Notes: generated by a model from the sequence alone, not told the origin. 64,000 nucleotides of DNA from Marivirga sericea (GCF_900177665.1 NZ_FXAW01000007.1:62001-126000), one strand, 5' to 3'. Positions 43,899-53,330 are shown, counted from the first letter of the stretch. A program made the numbers and translations.

Positions 43899-44371
43899 TG
43901 TGGCAAAAATAGCTAAGTGTTGGCAGATAAAAAAGATAGGATGTAATTGAATTTATCAATAAACTTTATCCCTAGGTCAGCTTCGCTACTTTCATTTCTA
44001 TTCCTTTCTTTTTGCTTAATCAAAAAGATGTGATTGTATTTAAAAAACTCTTCGTAACAAACAGTGTTTTTAAAAATTTATAAGATTTCCCATTGTTTTA
44101 TCAAATAATATTGCAAACCTTTGTTACTGAATTTGAAAAAGAATAATACCATAGCGCAAAATTTTAATTCAGTAGCAATTATTGCTGTTGATGCTACGGC
44201 TGTATTGCGTAGTCGCCAGACTCGCAGGTTTTTCTTTAGGGCATAGCCCTTTTCTATTCTAGGATGCCCTACGCGGGAATCCAATACCCCAATTATATTC
44301 TATTATTTCATTGTTAGTGCTCTAGCTGTTTTTCATACTGCTATGCACGCCTATTTTCAATTTTTCATTCA
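43899..44371. other. non-coding region ahead of the arginine operon with palindromic remnants
   Basis: About 470 bases between divergent purC and the arginine operon. Part of it (about 44180-44285) is richer in GC than its surroundings and carries short palindromes, for example AGGGC/GCCCT near 44239-44251, the look of an intergenic repeat remnant. A 7-bp hairpin CTTTTTG/CAAAAAG lies at 44008-44027. A loose CATA/TATG dyad about 40 bases before the first gene could be an ArgR site, but I would not call it. No RNA gene seen. Confidence 0.4.
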
Positions 44372-45043
44372 ATGGAAAAATCAAAATTTATCATCAGAAT
44401 TGCTCAAGAAGCAGATCAAATTTATGCTTCAACTATCATAGATGAAATGGCAGACTCTGCAGCCAAAAGAGGTACCGGCATTGCCCGAAGATCGGTAGCG
44501 TATATCGAGAAAAAGATGTTGGAAGGCAAAGCTGTTATTGCTTTGAACCAGAATAAGGCTTGGGCCGGCTTCTGTTACATCGAATCTTGGGATCATGAGA
44601 AATATGTAGCAAATTCAGGATTAATTGTAGCGCCCGAATTCAGAAATTCAGGTTTAGCCAGCGCTATCAAATCCGAGATATTTAAATTAAGCAGGAAGAA
44701 ATATCCCAATGCAAAGATTTTTGGCTTAACAACAGGAAGTGCTGTCATGAAAATCAATTCTGCCTTAGGCTATATCCCTGTAAGCTATTCAGATTTAACT
44801 AAAGATGAGGAGTTCTGGAAGGGCTGTCAAAGCTGCGTAAATTATGATATTCTGCAATCCAAAAATAAGCAGAATTGCATTTGCACCGCTCTGCTATATA
44901 CACCCAAATCTGAAAGTAAAGCCAAGGCACTTAGAAAAAACTTCTCTAAGAACATCAAACTTTTTGAGCGCTGGACTAGGATTAAAAAGCATGTCATGCT
45001 GAAGCTCAAAAAGCATTCATCTCAATGGGTGAATTTATTTTAA
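44372..45043 (+). CDS. GNAT acyltransferase of the arginine operon (candidate glutamate N-acyltransferase)
   Basis: 223 aa. A GNAT core (about 1-150) with the acyl-CoA-binding turn in IVAPEFRNSGLASAIKSEI and a strand pair KIFGLTTGSAVMKINSALG. An extra C-terminal part has a Cys-rich segment (GCQSCVNYDI and NCICTALLY) that may bind a metal, and a basic tail. It is the first gene of the arginine operon, 29 bases before argG. No other glutamate N-acyltransferase (argA or argJ) is in the operon, so by position this should make N-acetyl- or N-succinylglutamate. The choice of acyl donor is inference. Confidence 0.85.
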   Translation: MEKSKFIIRIAQEADQIYASTIIDEMADSAAKRGTGIARRSVAYIEKKMLEGKAVIALNQNKAWAGFCYIESWDHEKYVANSGLIVAPEFRNSGLASAIKSEIFKLSRKKYPNAKIFGLTTGSAVMKINSALGYIPVSYSDLTKDEEFWKGCQSCVNYDILQSKNKQNCICTALLYTPKSESKAKALRKNFSKNIKLFERWTRIKKHVMLKLKKHSSQWVNLF

Positions 45044-45072
45044 AAAGTCTTAAGAAATCAAAAATATAAATT

Positions 45073-46266
45073 ATGAAAAAAGTTGTTTTAGCCTATAGCG
45101 GTGGTTTGGATACCACCTTCTGTGGCCTTTATCTATCAAAAGAACTAGGTTATGAAGTCCATGCCGTTTTAGTCAATACGGGAGGTTTCTCTACTGAAGA
45201 ATTAAAAGCAGCGGATACTAAATCCCAAAAATTAGGCATCGCGTCCTTTACGGTTATTGATCGTTTGGAGGAATTTTACGAGAAAGTGATCAAATTTTTG
45301 GTCTTCGGAAACATCCTGAAAAATCAGACTTATCCCTTATCAGTCAGTACGGAAAGAATCGTACAAGCACAAGCTTTAGCTGAATATGCAAAAGCAATTG
45401 GAGCAGATGCCATCGCGCATGGAAGCACAGGAGCAGGCAACGATCAAGTTCGATTTGATATGATTTTTCAAATCCTTTTGCCTGAAATTGAAATCATTAC
45501 TCCGATTAGAGATCTGAAATTAAGCCGAGAACAAGAAATTGATTTTTTAAAGACGCAAGGTGTCGAAATGGATTTTGAAAAGTCTAAATACTCTGTCAAT
45601 AAAGGGATCTGGGGGACATCAGTAGGTGGAGCTGAAACCTTGACTTCTGATCAATATTTACCCGATGATGCGTTCCCAACTCCAATAAGTAAAACTGAAG
45701 CGGAGGAGATATCACTCACTTTTAAAAATGGAGCGTTTATCGGCTTAAATGATAAAGATTTTACGCACCCAACTGAAGCCATTCAAGCATTAGAAAAGAT
45801 TGCCAGTCCTTTTGGGATCGGTCGAGATATACATGTAGGTGACACCATCATCGGCATAAAAGGTAGAGTGGGTTTTGAAGCAGCTGCTGCATTAATCATT
45901 ATCAAAGCCCATCATCTTTTGGAAAAACATACCCTTACCAAATGGCAAATATTTTGGAAAAATCAATTGTCCGAGTTTTACGGGAATCATTTGCACGAGG
46001 GACATTATTTGGATCCTGTGATGCGAAATATTGAAGCTATGCTTTTGGACAGTCAGGAAAAAGTAAGCGGTAAAGTTTTTGTGAAATTGAAGCCTGAGCA
46101 TTTCATCTTAAAAGGAATTGAATCAGTCCATGATTTGATGTCCAGTGAATTCGGTAGCTACGGAGAAATGAATTTGGGTTGGACTGCAGATGATGTGAAA
46201 GGCTTTACCAAAATCACAGGCAATCAAACGGCTATTTATCACCAGATCAACAAAGAAAATGGATAA
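45073..46266 (+). CDS. argG: argininosuccinate synthase
   Basis: 397 aa. The ATP-binding P-loop-like motif AYSGGLDTTF begins the protein, with further conserved parts AIAHGSTGAGNDQVRFD and YSVNKGIWGTSVGGAE. It joins citrulline and aspartate using ATP. Second gene of the operon; its end overlaps the argC start by 8 bases. Confidence 0.97.
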   Translation: MKKVVLAYSGGLDTTFCGLYLSKELGYEVHAVLVNTGGFSTEELKAADTKSQKLGIASFTVIDRLEEFYEKVIKFLVFGNILKNQTYPLSVSTERIVQAQALAEYAKAIGADAIAHGSTGAGNDQVRFDMIFQILLPEIEIITPIRDLKLSREQEIDFLKTQGVEMDFEKSKYSVNKGIWGTSVGGAETLTSDQYLPDDAFPTPISKTEAEEISLTFKNGAFIGLNDKDFTHPTEAIQALEKIASPFGIGRDIHVGDTIIGIKGRVGFEAAAALIIIKAHHLLEKHTLTKWQIFWKNQLSEFYGNHLHEGHYLDPVMRNIEAMLLDSQEKVSGKVFVKLKPEHFILKGIESVHDLMSSEFGSYGEMNLGWTADDVKGFTKITGNQTAIYHQINKENG

Positions 46267-47224
46267 GCTAAAAGTTGGAATAGTAGGAGCTGCGGGCTAT
46301 GCAGGGGGTGAACTGATAAGATTATTATTGCATCATCCTAAAGCAGAGATTGATTTTGTTTTGAGCAATAGCCAAAACGGGAGAAAGGTAAGCGAAGTCC
46401 ATACAGATTTAATAGGTGAGACAGATTTAATGTTCACCCAATCGCTTAAAGTAGGCGTTCGAGTAATATTTCTGGCTTTGCCTCATGGAAGATCTCAGCA
46501 ATTTCTTCAAGAAAATAAAATAGCCGATGAAGTTTTATTGATTGATTTAAGCACTGATTTTCGAAACGAAAAAGAAGGTTTTGTTTATGGACTGAGCGAA
46601 TTTTTCCCGAAAAAAGTAAAATCATCCAAGCGAATCGCCAATCCGGGTTGCTTTGCCACAGCCATTGAATTGGCCTTGGCTCCGGCAATTGCCAATTCTT
46701 GGGTGAAGGAAAATATTCATGTAAGTGGAATTACGGGAAGTACGGGAGCAGGTATAATTCCATCCGACACCACCCATTTCAGCTGGCGAAATCAGAATAT
46801 ATCTGCTTATAAGTTATTCGAACATCAGCATTTGCATGAGATCAAGCAGACTTTTACTCAAATAAATTCAGACTTTACGAAAGATGTCTTATTTGTACCC
46901 TACAGAGGGAATTTCTCCAGAGGGATTTTAACAACTGCCTATTTTCCTTTTGAAGGCATGCTTAATATTGCTAAAAAGGCTTTTACTGATTTTTATGAAT
47001 CCTCTGCTTTCGTCCATATTTCTGACGAGCCTATTCATTTAAAGCAAGTGGTCAATACTAATAAATGCCTATTGCATCTTGAAGTAAAATCAGGTCAGTT
47101 AATTATCACCTCCATCATTGACAATCTACTGAAGGGAGCTGCCGGACAAGCAGTCCAAAACATGAATTTGCACTTAGGTTGGGAAGAAAATTCAGGCTTA
47201 CAACTAAAAGCCACTGTCTACTAA
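46259..47224 (+). CDS. argC: N-acyl-gamma-glutamyl-phosphate reductase
   Basis: 321 aa. The NADP Rossmann motif is VGIVGAAGYAGGELIRLL and the catalytic Cys is in RIANPGCFATAIELAL (about residue 128), with the GSTGAGIIPSDTTHF segment after it. It reduces the acyl-glutamyl phosphate made by ArgB to the semialdehyde. It overlaps argG by 8 bases and precedes argF' by 11. Confidence 0.96.
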   Translation: MDKLKVGIVGAAGYAGGELIRLLLHHPKAEIDFVLSNSQNGRKVSEVHTDLIGETDLMFTQSLKVGVRVIFLALPHGRSQQFLQENKIADEVLLIDLSTDFRNEKEGFVYGLSEFFPKKVKSSKRIANPGCFATAIELALAPAIANSWVKENIHVSGITGSTGAGIIPSDTTHFSWRNQNISAYKLFEHQHLHEIKQTFTQINSDFTKDVLFVPYRGNFSRGILTTAYFPFEGMLNIAKKAFTDFYESSAFVHISDEPIHLKQVVNTNKCLLHLEVKSGQLIITSIIDNLLKGAAGQAVQNMNLHLGWEENSGLQLKATVY

Positions 47225-47235
47225 AATTAAGAAAG

Positions 47236-48186
47236 ATGAAAAATTATATAAAATTCGATACTAAATATTCAGCTGAAAAATTAATAATATCAGCACTTCA
47301 ATTTAAGGAAAACCCATTTTTGAAAAAAGAAATTGGAAAAGGACTAAGAATTGGATTGATTTTTTTAAATCCAAGCTTAAGAACTAGAGTGAGTACCCAA
47401 ATTGCAGCCAACAATCTAGGGATGGAGGCTATTGTATTTAATATTGACAAGGAAGGATGGGCTCTGGAATTTGAAGAAGGGGTCATCATGAATGAAAATA
47501 AAGCAGAGCACATCAAAGAAGCGGCATCAGTTTTAGGTGGATATTTTGATATTTTAGCAATTCGAGCATTCCCTACATTAATTGATAAAGAACAGGATAT
47601 GGCGGATAAGGTCATCCATCAATTTATCAAATACAGCCAAAAACCAGTGGTCAGTTTGGAAAGCTCAAGTCGCCATCCGCTCCAGTCTTTAGCGGATATG
47701 ATGAGTATCGAAGAAACTTGGCAGAAGGTTTCAAAACCAAAAATCGTTTTAAGTTGGGCACCGCACGTAAAAGCTTTGCCTCATGCCGTTCCCAATTCTT
47801 TTGCGGAATGGGCGCTAGGTTTAGGACACAATTTGACCATAACACAACCTGATGGCTATGAATTAGATGCGCAATTTACCAAAGGGGCAGCGATTGAATA
47901 TGACCAAGAAAAAGCTGTTGCTGATGCAGATTTTGTCTATGTGAAAAATTGGAGCAGCTACCATGATTATGGAAAATTGCCAAAAGTGAAAGGCAAATGG
48001 TTATTAAAAGATCATCAGTTAAAAGAAAACGCTAAAATTATGCATTGCCTGCCAGTGAGAAGAAATTTAGAATTGGCTGATGAACTTTTGGACGGCAATA
48101 AAAGTCTAGTGCCTTTGCAAGCCCAAAATAGAATCTATGCGGCTCAGGCTGTACTTTTTGAAATCATTTCAAATATGGGGTCATGA
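47236..48186 (+). CDS. argF': N-acylornithine carbamoyltransferase, probably N-succinylornithine type
   Basis: 316 aa. Carbamoyl-phosphate binding motif FLNPSLRTRVSTQ (SxRT, about residues 44-56), HPLQSLADMMSIE, and the late HCLPVRRNLELADE. These and the gene context place it in the N-acetyl/N-succinyl-ornithine group and not ordinary ornithine carbamoyltransferase. At residue 90, in ENKAEHIKEA, it has Ala; N-acetyl enzymes have Glu and the Bacteroides succinyl enzyme has Pro at this position, and Ala was reported to confer succinyl preference on the acetyl enzyme. ATG 47236 is chosen because it aligns with the family N-terminus; a longer frame starts inside argC. ATGA overlap with argB. Confidence 0.93.
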   Translation: MKNYIKFDTKYSAEKLIISALQFKENPFLKKEIGKGLRIGLIFLNPSLRTRVSTQIAANNLGMEAIVFNIDKEGWALEFEEGVIMNENKAEHIKEAASVLGGYFDILAIRAFPTLIDKEQDMADKVIHQFIKYSQKPVVSLESSSRHPLQSLADMMSIEETWQKVSKPKIVLSWAPHVKALPHAVPNSFAEWALGLGHNLTITQPDGYELDAQFTKGAAIEYDQEKAVADADFVYVKNWSSYHDYGKLPKVKGKWLLKDHQLKENAKIMHCLPVRRNLELADELLDGNKSLVPLQAQNRIYAAQAVLFEIISNMGS

Positions 48187-48974
48187 AAAGAGAAGTCATT
48201 AATATTATTAAAATTGGGGGAAAGACCATAGATCATGAAGAGAAATTGGATCGATTCCTAAATTCATTTTCCAGAGTGCCAGGACAGAAGATTTTAATTC
48301 ATGGAGGGGGTATATTGGCCAATCAAATAGGTGAAAAAATGGGGGTAGTGACTAAATTTCATGAAGGCAGAAGAATTACGAATGCTGAAACTTTAGAATT
48401 AGTCACAATGGTTTATGGCGGATTGATCAACAAAAAGATAGTAGCAAAACTGCAATCGCAAAATGTAAATGCAATTGGCTTGAGCGGTGCAGATGCAAAT
48501 TTACTTACGGCAGAAAAAAGAGTAGTGAAAACGATTGATTATGGATTTGCTGGAGATATTCAAAAAGTAAATAATGACCTATTGCAAAACCTATTATCTC
48601 AAAATTTAACTCCTGTTATATGCCCGATAACACATGATGGGAAAGGACAATTATTGAATACAAATGGTGATACAATTGCCATGACAATTGCCTGTGCCTT
48701 ACAATCACAATTTGAAGTGAATTTATGGCTATGTTTTGATAAAAAAGGTGTTTTGCTAGATATAAAAGATGAAGAATCAATTATCCCACAACTTAACCCT
48801 AGCACTTATGCCGAGCTACTTTCTAAATCTCTGATTCATGAGGGTATGAAACCCAAATTAGAAAATGCATTTCGGGCTTTAGAATCAGGCGTTTCTAAAA
48901 TCAGAATCGGGTCAGCAGATGATATTGATTTAGCAATTGCCAATGAAAAAACAGGAACCCTTATTTGCGCCTAA
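48183..48974 (+). CDS. argB: N-acylglutamate kinase
   Basis: 263 aa amino-acid kinase fold. N-terminal IIKIGGKTIDHEEKLDRF, the phosphate loop KILIHGGGILANQIGEK, FHEGRRITNAETLELV for the substrate, and the nucleotide segment INKIR-like SKIRIGSADDID at the end. It phosphorylates N-acylglutamate. Coupled to argF' by an ATGA overlap and to argE' by a TAATG overlap. Confidence 0.94.
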   Translation: MKREVINIIKIGGKTIDHEEKLDRFLNSFSRVPGQKILIHGGGILANQIGEKMGVVTKFHEGRRITNAETLELVTMVYGGLINKKIVAKLQSQNVNAIGLSGADANLLTAEKRVVKTIDYGFAGDIQKVNNDLLQNLLSQNLTPVICPITHDGKGQLLNTNGDTIAMTIACALQSQFEVNLWLCFDKKGVLLDIKDEESIIPQLNPSTYAELLSKSLIHEGMKPKLENAFRALESGVSKIRIGSADDIDLAIANEKTGTLICA

Positions 48975-50062
48975 TGGAAAATATTCAACACATAGACTTG
49001 AAAACCAAAGCAATTCAATTATTAAAAGAATTGATTACAATCCCTTCATTCAGCGAAGAAGAGGATAAAACCGCTGATGCAATTTCTAATTTCCTAAAAA
49101 ATGAATCAGTTGAATTTAATCGAATAGGAAATAATGTTATCGCTCCCAATCTTCATTTTGATAAGCAAAAACCCTCCATTTTACTCAATTCTCATCATGA
49201 TACGGTAAAAGCTAATGCAGGCTATACTAAAAATCCATTTGAACCTGTAGAGGAAGACGGAAAGCTTTTTGGCTTAGGAAGTAATGATGCAGGAGCTTCA
49301 TTGGTCAGCTTGATCGCCACTTTTCTTAAATTTTATTCAAAAGATATTCCCTACAACCTCATTTTAATTGCTTCTGCAGAAGAAGAAATAAGTGGACAAA
49401 ATGGAATCAGCAGTGTGCTTGAACATATACCAAAATGTGAATTGGCCATAGTAGGTGAACCAACAGAAATGAAACTGGCAGTAGGAGAGAAAGGTTTACT
49501 AGTGATAGATGCAGTGGCAAAAGGGAAAGCCGGGCATGCCGCCAGAGATGAAGGAGAAAATGCTATCTATAAAGCTATGGAAGATATTCTAAAAATACGG
49601 GACTTTAAATTCAAAAAATCATCTCAATATCTAGGGCAAAATAAAGTAAGCGCCACTATGATTAAGTCTGGGCAACAACATAATGTAGTGCCTGATCTTT
49701 GTGAATTCACATTGGATGTTAGAGTTACAGATGCTTACACTTTGCAGGAAGCCTTTGGAGAATTACAAAGCCATTTGGGCACTGAATTAAAAGCAAGATC
49801 ATTCAGATTACAAAGCTCATTTATTCCCGAAACGCATAAAATAATAGAAGTAGGAAAGGTATTAGGATTGAAAAAATTCGGAAGCCCTACTTTGTCTGAT
49901 CAGGCACTTATTCCATTTCATTCTGTAAAAATTGGCCCAGGAAAATCAGAACGTTCTCATACAGCAGATGAATTTATTGAAATACAAGAACTTGAAGAAG
50001 GGGTTGAAATTTACATCCAATTGTTGGAGCAATACATGAATCATCAAAATACTGTAATATGA
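48974..50062 (+). CDS. argE': M20 deacylase of the arginine operon (ArgE-like, acts on an N-acylated intermediate)
   Basis: 362 aa from MENIQHIDLK, whose ATG shares its A with the argB stop. Binuclear-metal M20 motifs: SHHDTVKANAGY, GLGSNDAGASLVS, ASAEEEISGQNG and GEPTEMKLAVGEKG, with a final His in RSHTADEFIEI. Since argF' carbamoylates acylornithine before deacylation, the expected substrate is N-acylcitrulline and not acetylornithine. It overlaps argH by 4 bases. Confidence 0.92.
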   Translation: MENIQHIDLKTKAIQLLKELITIPSFSEEEDKTADAISNFLKNESVEFNRIGNNVIAPNLHFDKQKPSILLNSHHDTVKANAGYTKNPFEPVEEDGKLFGLGSNDAGASLVSLIATFLKFYSKDIPYNLILIASAEEEISGQNGISSVLEHIPKCELAIVGEPTEMKLAVGEKGLLVIDAVAKGKAGHAARDEGENAIYKAMEDILKIRDFKFKKSSQYLGQNKVSATMIKSGQQHNVVPDLCEFTLDVRVTDAYTLQEAFGELQSHLGTELKARSFRLQSSFIPETHKIIEVGKVLGLKKFGSPTLSDQALIPFHSVKIGPGKSERSHTADEFIEIQELEEGVEIYIQLLEQYMNHQNTVI

Positions 50063-51390
50063 AAATTTGGCAAAAAAATATAGACTCTTTAAAAGAAATA
50101 GAGCAATTCACCATAGGAAGAGATACGGAGTTTGATCTTTTGTTAGCTCCCTATGATGTTTTAGGCTCAATAGCCCATATCAGAATGTTGACGAAAATTT
50201 CTCTTATTTCTAAAGAAGAACTCAAAGCAATATCAAAGGAATTAAAAATTATTTTTCAAGAAATTCAGGCTGGAAATTTTCAGATTAAGGAAGGAGTGGA
50301 AGATGTGCATAGTCAGATTGAGTTTTTACTTATTGAAAGATTAGGGGATATCGGTAAAAAAATCCATAGTGGTCGATCAAGAAACGATCAAGTATTGGTG
50401 GATTTAAAACTATTTTACCGCGATAAAGTCAAGGAAATAGTAGCGTCTGCAAAGCAATTATCTGAATTGCTTATTCAATTAGCTGAAAAATATAAAGGGG
50501 ATTTAATGCCCGGCTATACGCATACCCAACTAGCCATGCCATCTTCTTTTGGCCTGTGGTTCAGCAGTTTCGCAGAGTCTTTAGCTGAAGATATGGATAT
50601 GCTTTATGCTGCCTATCAAATCATCAATAAAAATCCTTTGGGTTCTGCTGCAGGATATGGCTCTTCTTTTCCGCTTGACAGAACTTTCACGACTGAATTA
50701 TTGGGGTTCGAAGACCTGCACCATAACGTAATCAATGCACAAAACAGCAGAGGGAAAACTGAAAAGACTTTAGCTTTTGCATTAAGTGCAATAGGAAGTA
50801 CTTTGAATAGAATGGCATCTGATATTTGCCTGTTTATGAATCAACATTTTCAATTTATCAGTTTTCCTGATGAGTTGACAACAGGAAGTAGTATTATGCC
50901 GCATAAAAAAAATCCTGATGTATGGGAATTAGTGCGTGCCAAAACTAATCAATTGCATGCCATCCCGAATGCCATTAGCTTGAATGATACTAATCTGACC
51001 ACTGGCTACCATCGTGATAAACAGTTATTAAAAGAATACATTTTTCCTGGCATCGAAACCACATTGGACTGCCTAAATATCACTCATTTTATGCTGAAAG
51101 AAATTAAAGTGCAGCAAAATATTTTGGTGCACGAGAAATATCAATATCTCTTCAGTGTTGAAGAAGTAAACCGACTCGTGAAAAAAGGACTTTCCTTTAG
51201 AGAAGCCTACAAAAAAGTGGGGCTGGATATTGAAAAAGGAGATTTTAAAGCCAAAACCACATTAAATCATTCTCATGAAGGCAGTATTGGGAATCTATGT
51301 TTAGAGGAGATCAGTGAAAAAATAAAGTCAAAAATTAAACGATTTGATTTCAGGAAAATCGAAAGCAGTAAAAATGACTTATTACAATAA
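50059..51390 (+). CDS. argH: argininosuccinate lyase
   Basis: 443 aa of the fumarase/aspartase superfamily. HSGRSRNDQVLVDLKLFY, PGYTHTQLAMPSSFG and the signature TGSSIMPHKKNPDVWELV are present. It splits argininosuccinate to arginine and fumarate. It is the last gene; the operon ends at a hairpin 19 bases later. Confidence 0.97.
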   Translation: MKIWQKNIDSLKEIEQFTIGRDTEFDLLLAPYDVLGSIAHIRMLTKISLISKEELKAISKELKIIFQEIQAGNFQIKEGVEDVHSQIEFLLIERLGDIGKKIHSGRSRNDQVLVDLKLFYRDKVKEIVASAKQLSELLIQLAEKYKGDLMPGYTHTQLAMPSSFGLWFSSFAESLAEDMDMLYAAYQIINKNPLGSAAGYGSSFPLDRTFTTELLGFEDLHHNVINAQNSRGKTEKTLAFALSAIGSTLNRMASDICLFMNQHFQFISFPDELTTGSSIMPHKKNPDVWELVRAKTNQLHAIPNAISLNDTNLTTGYHRDKQLLKEYIFPGIETTLDCLNITHFMLKEIKVQQNILVHEKYQYLFSVEEVNRLVKKGLSFREAYKKVGLDIEKGDFKAKTTLNHSHEGSIGNLCLEEISEKIKSKIKRFDFRKIESSKNDLLQ

Positions 51391-51403
51391 TAGCTTCAGG
51401 TAA

Positions 51404-51441
51404 TAAAAAAACTGTCCCTAAACCAATTTTAGGGACAGTTT
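51404..51441. terminator. bidirectional terminator between argH and the amidohydrolase gene
   Basis: A 14-bp perfect stem (AAACTGTCCCTAAA / TTTAGGGACAGTTT) with a 5-base loop lies between two convergent genes. The A run at 51404-51410 gives a strong T tail on the minus strand; the plus-strand tail is short. Confidence 0.9.
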
Positions 51442-51476
51442 AACTGAAATTAACTACATAAGAACTGTCTTGCTGA

Positions 51477-53186
51477 TCAAAGCTCAAAAACTACTCTACC
51501 ATCAAAAACCGTCATAGAAACTGCAGCTTCAAGGATCTCATTCTCAGGTACACTCATAATATCTTTGTCAAAAATGGTGAAATCGGCTAATTTACCCACT
51601 TCAATAGATCCTTTAATATCTTCTTCAAAAGCGCCATAAGCAGCATCAAGAGTATAAGATCGTAAGGCTTGCTCACGGGTCATTTTTTGTTCCGGCTCAT
51701 ATCCTCCTTCAGGAGTTCCCTCTAGAGTTTTACGACTAACACTAGCATAGAATGAAGCTAAAGGATCAATTGGTTCAACTGGCACATCTGTTCCATTCAC
51801 AATTGGAACTCCTGATTGTAGCAGGGCTTGCCACATATAAGCGCCTTCTTTTATTCGCTTTTCACCTAATCTATCAATCGCCCAAGGCCTATCCGATGAC
51901 ATATGAACAGCTTGCATAGCAGGAATTACTCCTAATTCAGCAAATCTTGGAATATCATCAGGATGCAAATGTTGTGCATGCTCAATGCGGAATCGATGGT
52001 CCTTCGTTTTTTCAGAATTTTCCTTCATGGCCTTTTCATATCGATCCAGAATTTCTTGGTTGGCTCTATCTCCTATTGCATGCGAACATACTTGAAATCC
52101 AGTCTCTAGACCTTTTGTAGAGGTAGTATAAACAAAGCTCATAGGTAAAGTTTCATGTCCAAAGTGACCTGGTTGATCAGTATATTCCTTCAAAAGCCAA
52201 GCACCTCGGGAACCTAAAGCACCGTCACAATTCAATTTAATAGACCTAATTGTTAAAAGATGCGCACTATCAACCTCTGGTCCTTTTTCATACCATTCAT
52301 TCAAGAGCTCTTTGTCCCAACCTGTAAGCATTGCATACATTCTCACATCTAACTTACCTTCTGCCTTCATATCTCGATACAGCTGAATATTTTCTCTACC
52401 GATACCTGCATCATGAAAACTAGTAATTCCATTTCGGTGACTAGCTTTCACTGCTAATTCAAAAGCTTTTCGATCTTTTTCTGGAGTACTTTCAGGTATG
52501 TGCTTAGTAATTAAAGTCATTGCCCTTTCATTAAAGACTCCCGTGGGATTTCCATTTTCATCCCTAAATATCTCTCCTCCTTCAACATCCAAATTAGCCA
52601 AACTTTCTTTAGACAAAGGAAGCACTCCTGCAATTTGCATTGCCTTTTGATTGGCCATTCCTGCATGACCACTGGCATGTCTTAGGTAAACTGGATTATT
52701 AGGTGAAACTTCACTGATAGCATCATGTAAAGGAAAACCGTTGATGGTATTTTCAGGTAATTCTTTCCACTTGCTTTGATGCCATCCTCTACCTGTAATC
52801 CATTGGCCAGGTTCAGCGGCATCTACAGCCTCTTTTACTTTTTGAATGATTTCAGCATAGCTTTTAGTTTGTAATAAATCTACATTCAGCTCATTATAGC
52901 CTAAACCCATGAAATGACCATGTCCTTCAATAAATCCAGGAGTCATGGTTTTTCCCGCCAAATCAATTTGTTTTGTTCGCTCAGAAAGATATTTCTCAAC
53001 CTCCGCTGCATCTCCAGCAAATATGATTTTATTGTCTTTTACGGCAACAGCCTCCACTGTTGGCTGCTTTTCATTAACTGTGTAAATAGTGCCTCCTTTT
53101 ATGATCAAGTCTGCGGTTTCTTGCTGATCCTGGCAGCTTAGCAAGCTAAGGATAGCGACTAAGGAAAGTAAAATCTTTATCTTCAT
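51477..53186 (-). CDS. YtcJ-type amidohydrolase lipoprotein
   Basis: 569 aa from MKIKILLSLVAILSLLSCQDQQ, a lipoprotein signal with Cys18; the frame's earlier Met adds 18 residues and is not chosen. The amidohydrolase_3 barrel shows GFIEGHGHFMGLG (HxH), SFHDAGIGREN, RFRIEHAQHLHPDD and NGTDVPVEPIDP. The C-terminus SIEVGKLADFTIFDKDIM completes the small domain. Expected to hydrolyse an amide or ester in the envelope; substrate unknown. Confidence 0.92.
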   Translation of the reverse strand: MKIKILLSLVAILSLLSCQDQQETADLIIKGGTIYTVNEKQPTVEAVAVKDNKIIFAGDAAEVEKYLSERTKQIDLAGKTMTPGFIEGHGHFMGLGYNELNVDLLQTKSYAEIIQKVKEAVDAAEPGQWITGRGWHQSKWKELPENTINGFPLHDAISEVSPNNPVYLRHASGHAGMANQKAMQIAGVLPLSKESLANLDVEGGEIFRDENGNPTGVFNERAMTLITKHIPESTPEKDRKAFELAVKASHRNGITSFHDAGIGRENIQLYRDMKAEGKLDVRMYAMLTGWDKELLNEWYEKGPEVDSAHLLTIRSIKLNCDGALGSRGAWLLKEYTDQPGHFGHETLPMSFVYTTSTKGLETGFQVCSHAIGDRANQEILDRYEKAMKENSEKTKDHRFRIEHAQHLHPDDIPRFAELGVIPAMQAVHMSSDRPWAIDRLGEKRIKEGAYMWQALLQSGVPIVNGTDVPVEPIDPLASFYASVSRKTLEGTPEGGYEPEQKMTREQALRSYTLDAAYGAFEEDIKGSIEVGKLADFTIFDKDIMSVPENEILEAAVSMTVFDGRVVFEL

Positions 53187-53330
53187 AGTATTAACATTAA
53201 AATTTTGATTGAAAGTAATTTTAAAAAGCATAAAATACAATAAAGATTATTTGAATGGAAAAGCTTTACACCCATGGTCACACTTTATAGCAGTCTGAAT
53301 GAGCTCAACCCTTCGGTAATGAGCTCAGTA

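Noticed and set aside
44008-44027. CTTTTTG/CAAAAAG hairpin between purC and the arginine operon
   Set aside because: Only 7 bp, mostly A:T, and it lies upstream of both divergent genes, so it cannot be their terminator.
44078-44284. 68-codon minus-strand frame ahead of the arginine operon
   Set aside because: Covers the GC-richer palindromic patch and has an unusual mixed composition; more likely repeat-derived than a gene.
44335-44346. CATA/TATG dyad before the arginine operon as an ArgR box
   Set aside because: Four-base arms are expected by chance in this sequence and I could not find a second box or a known consensus match.
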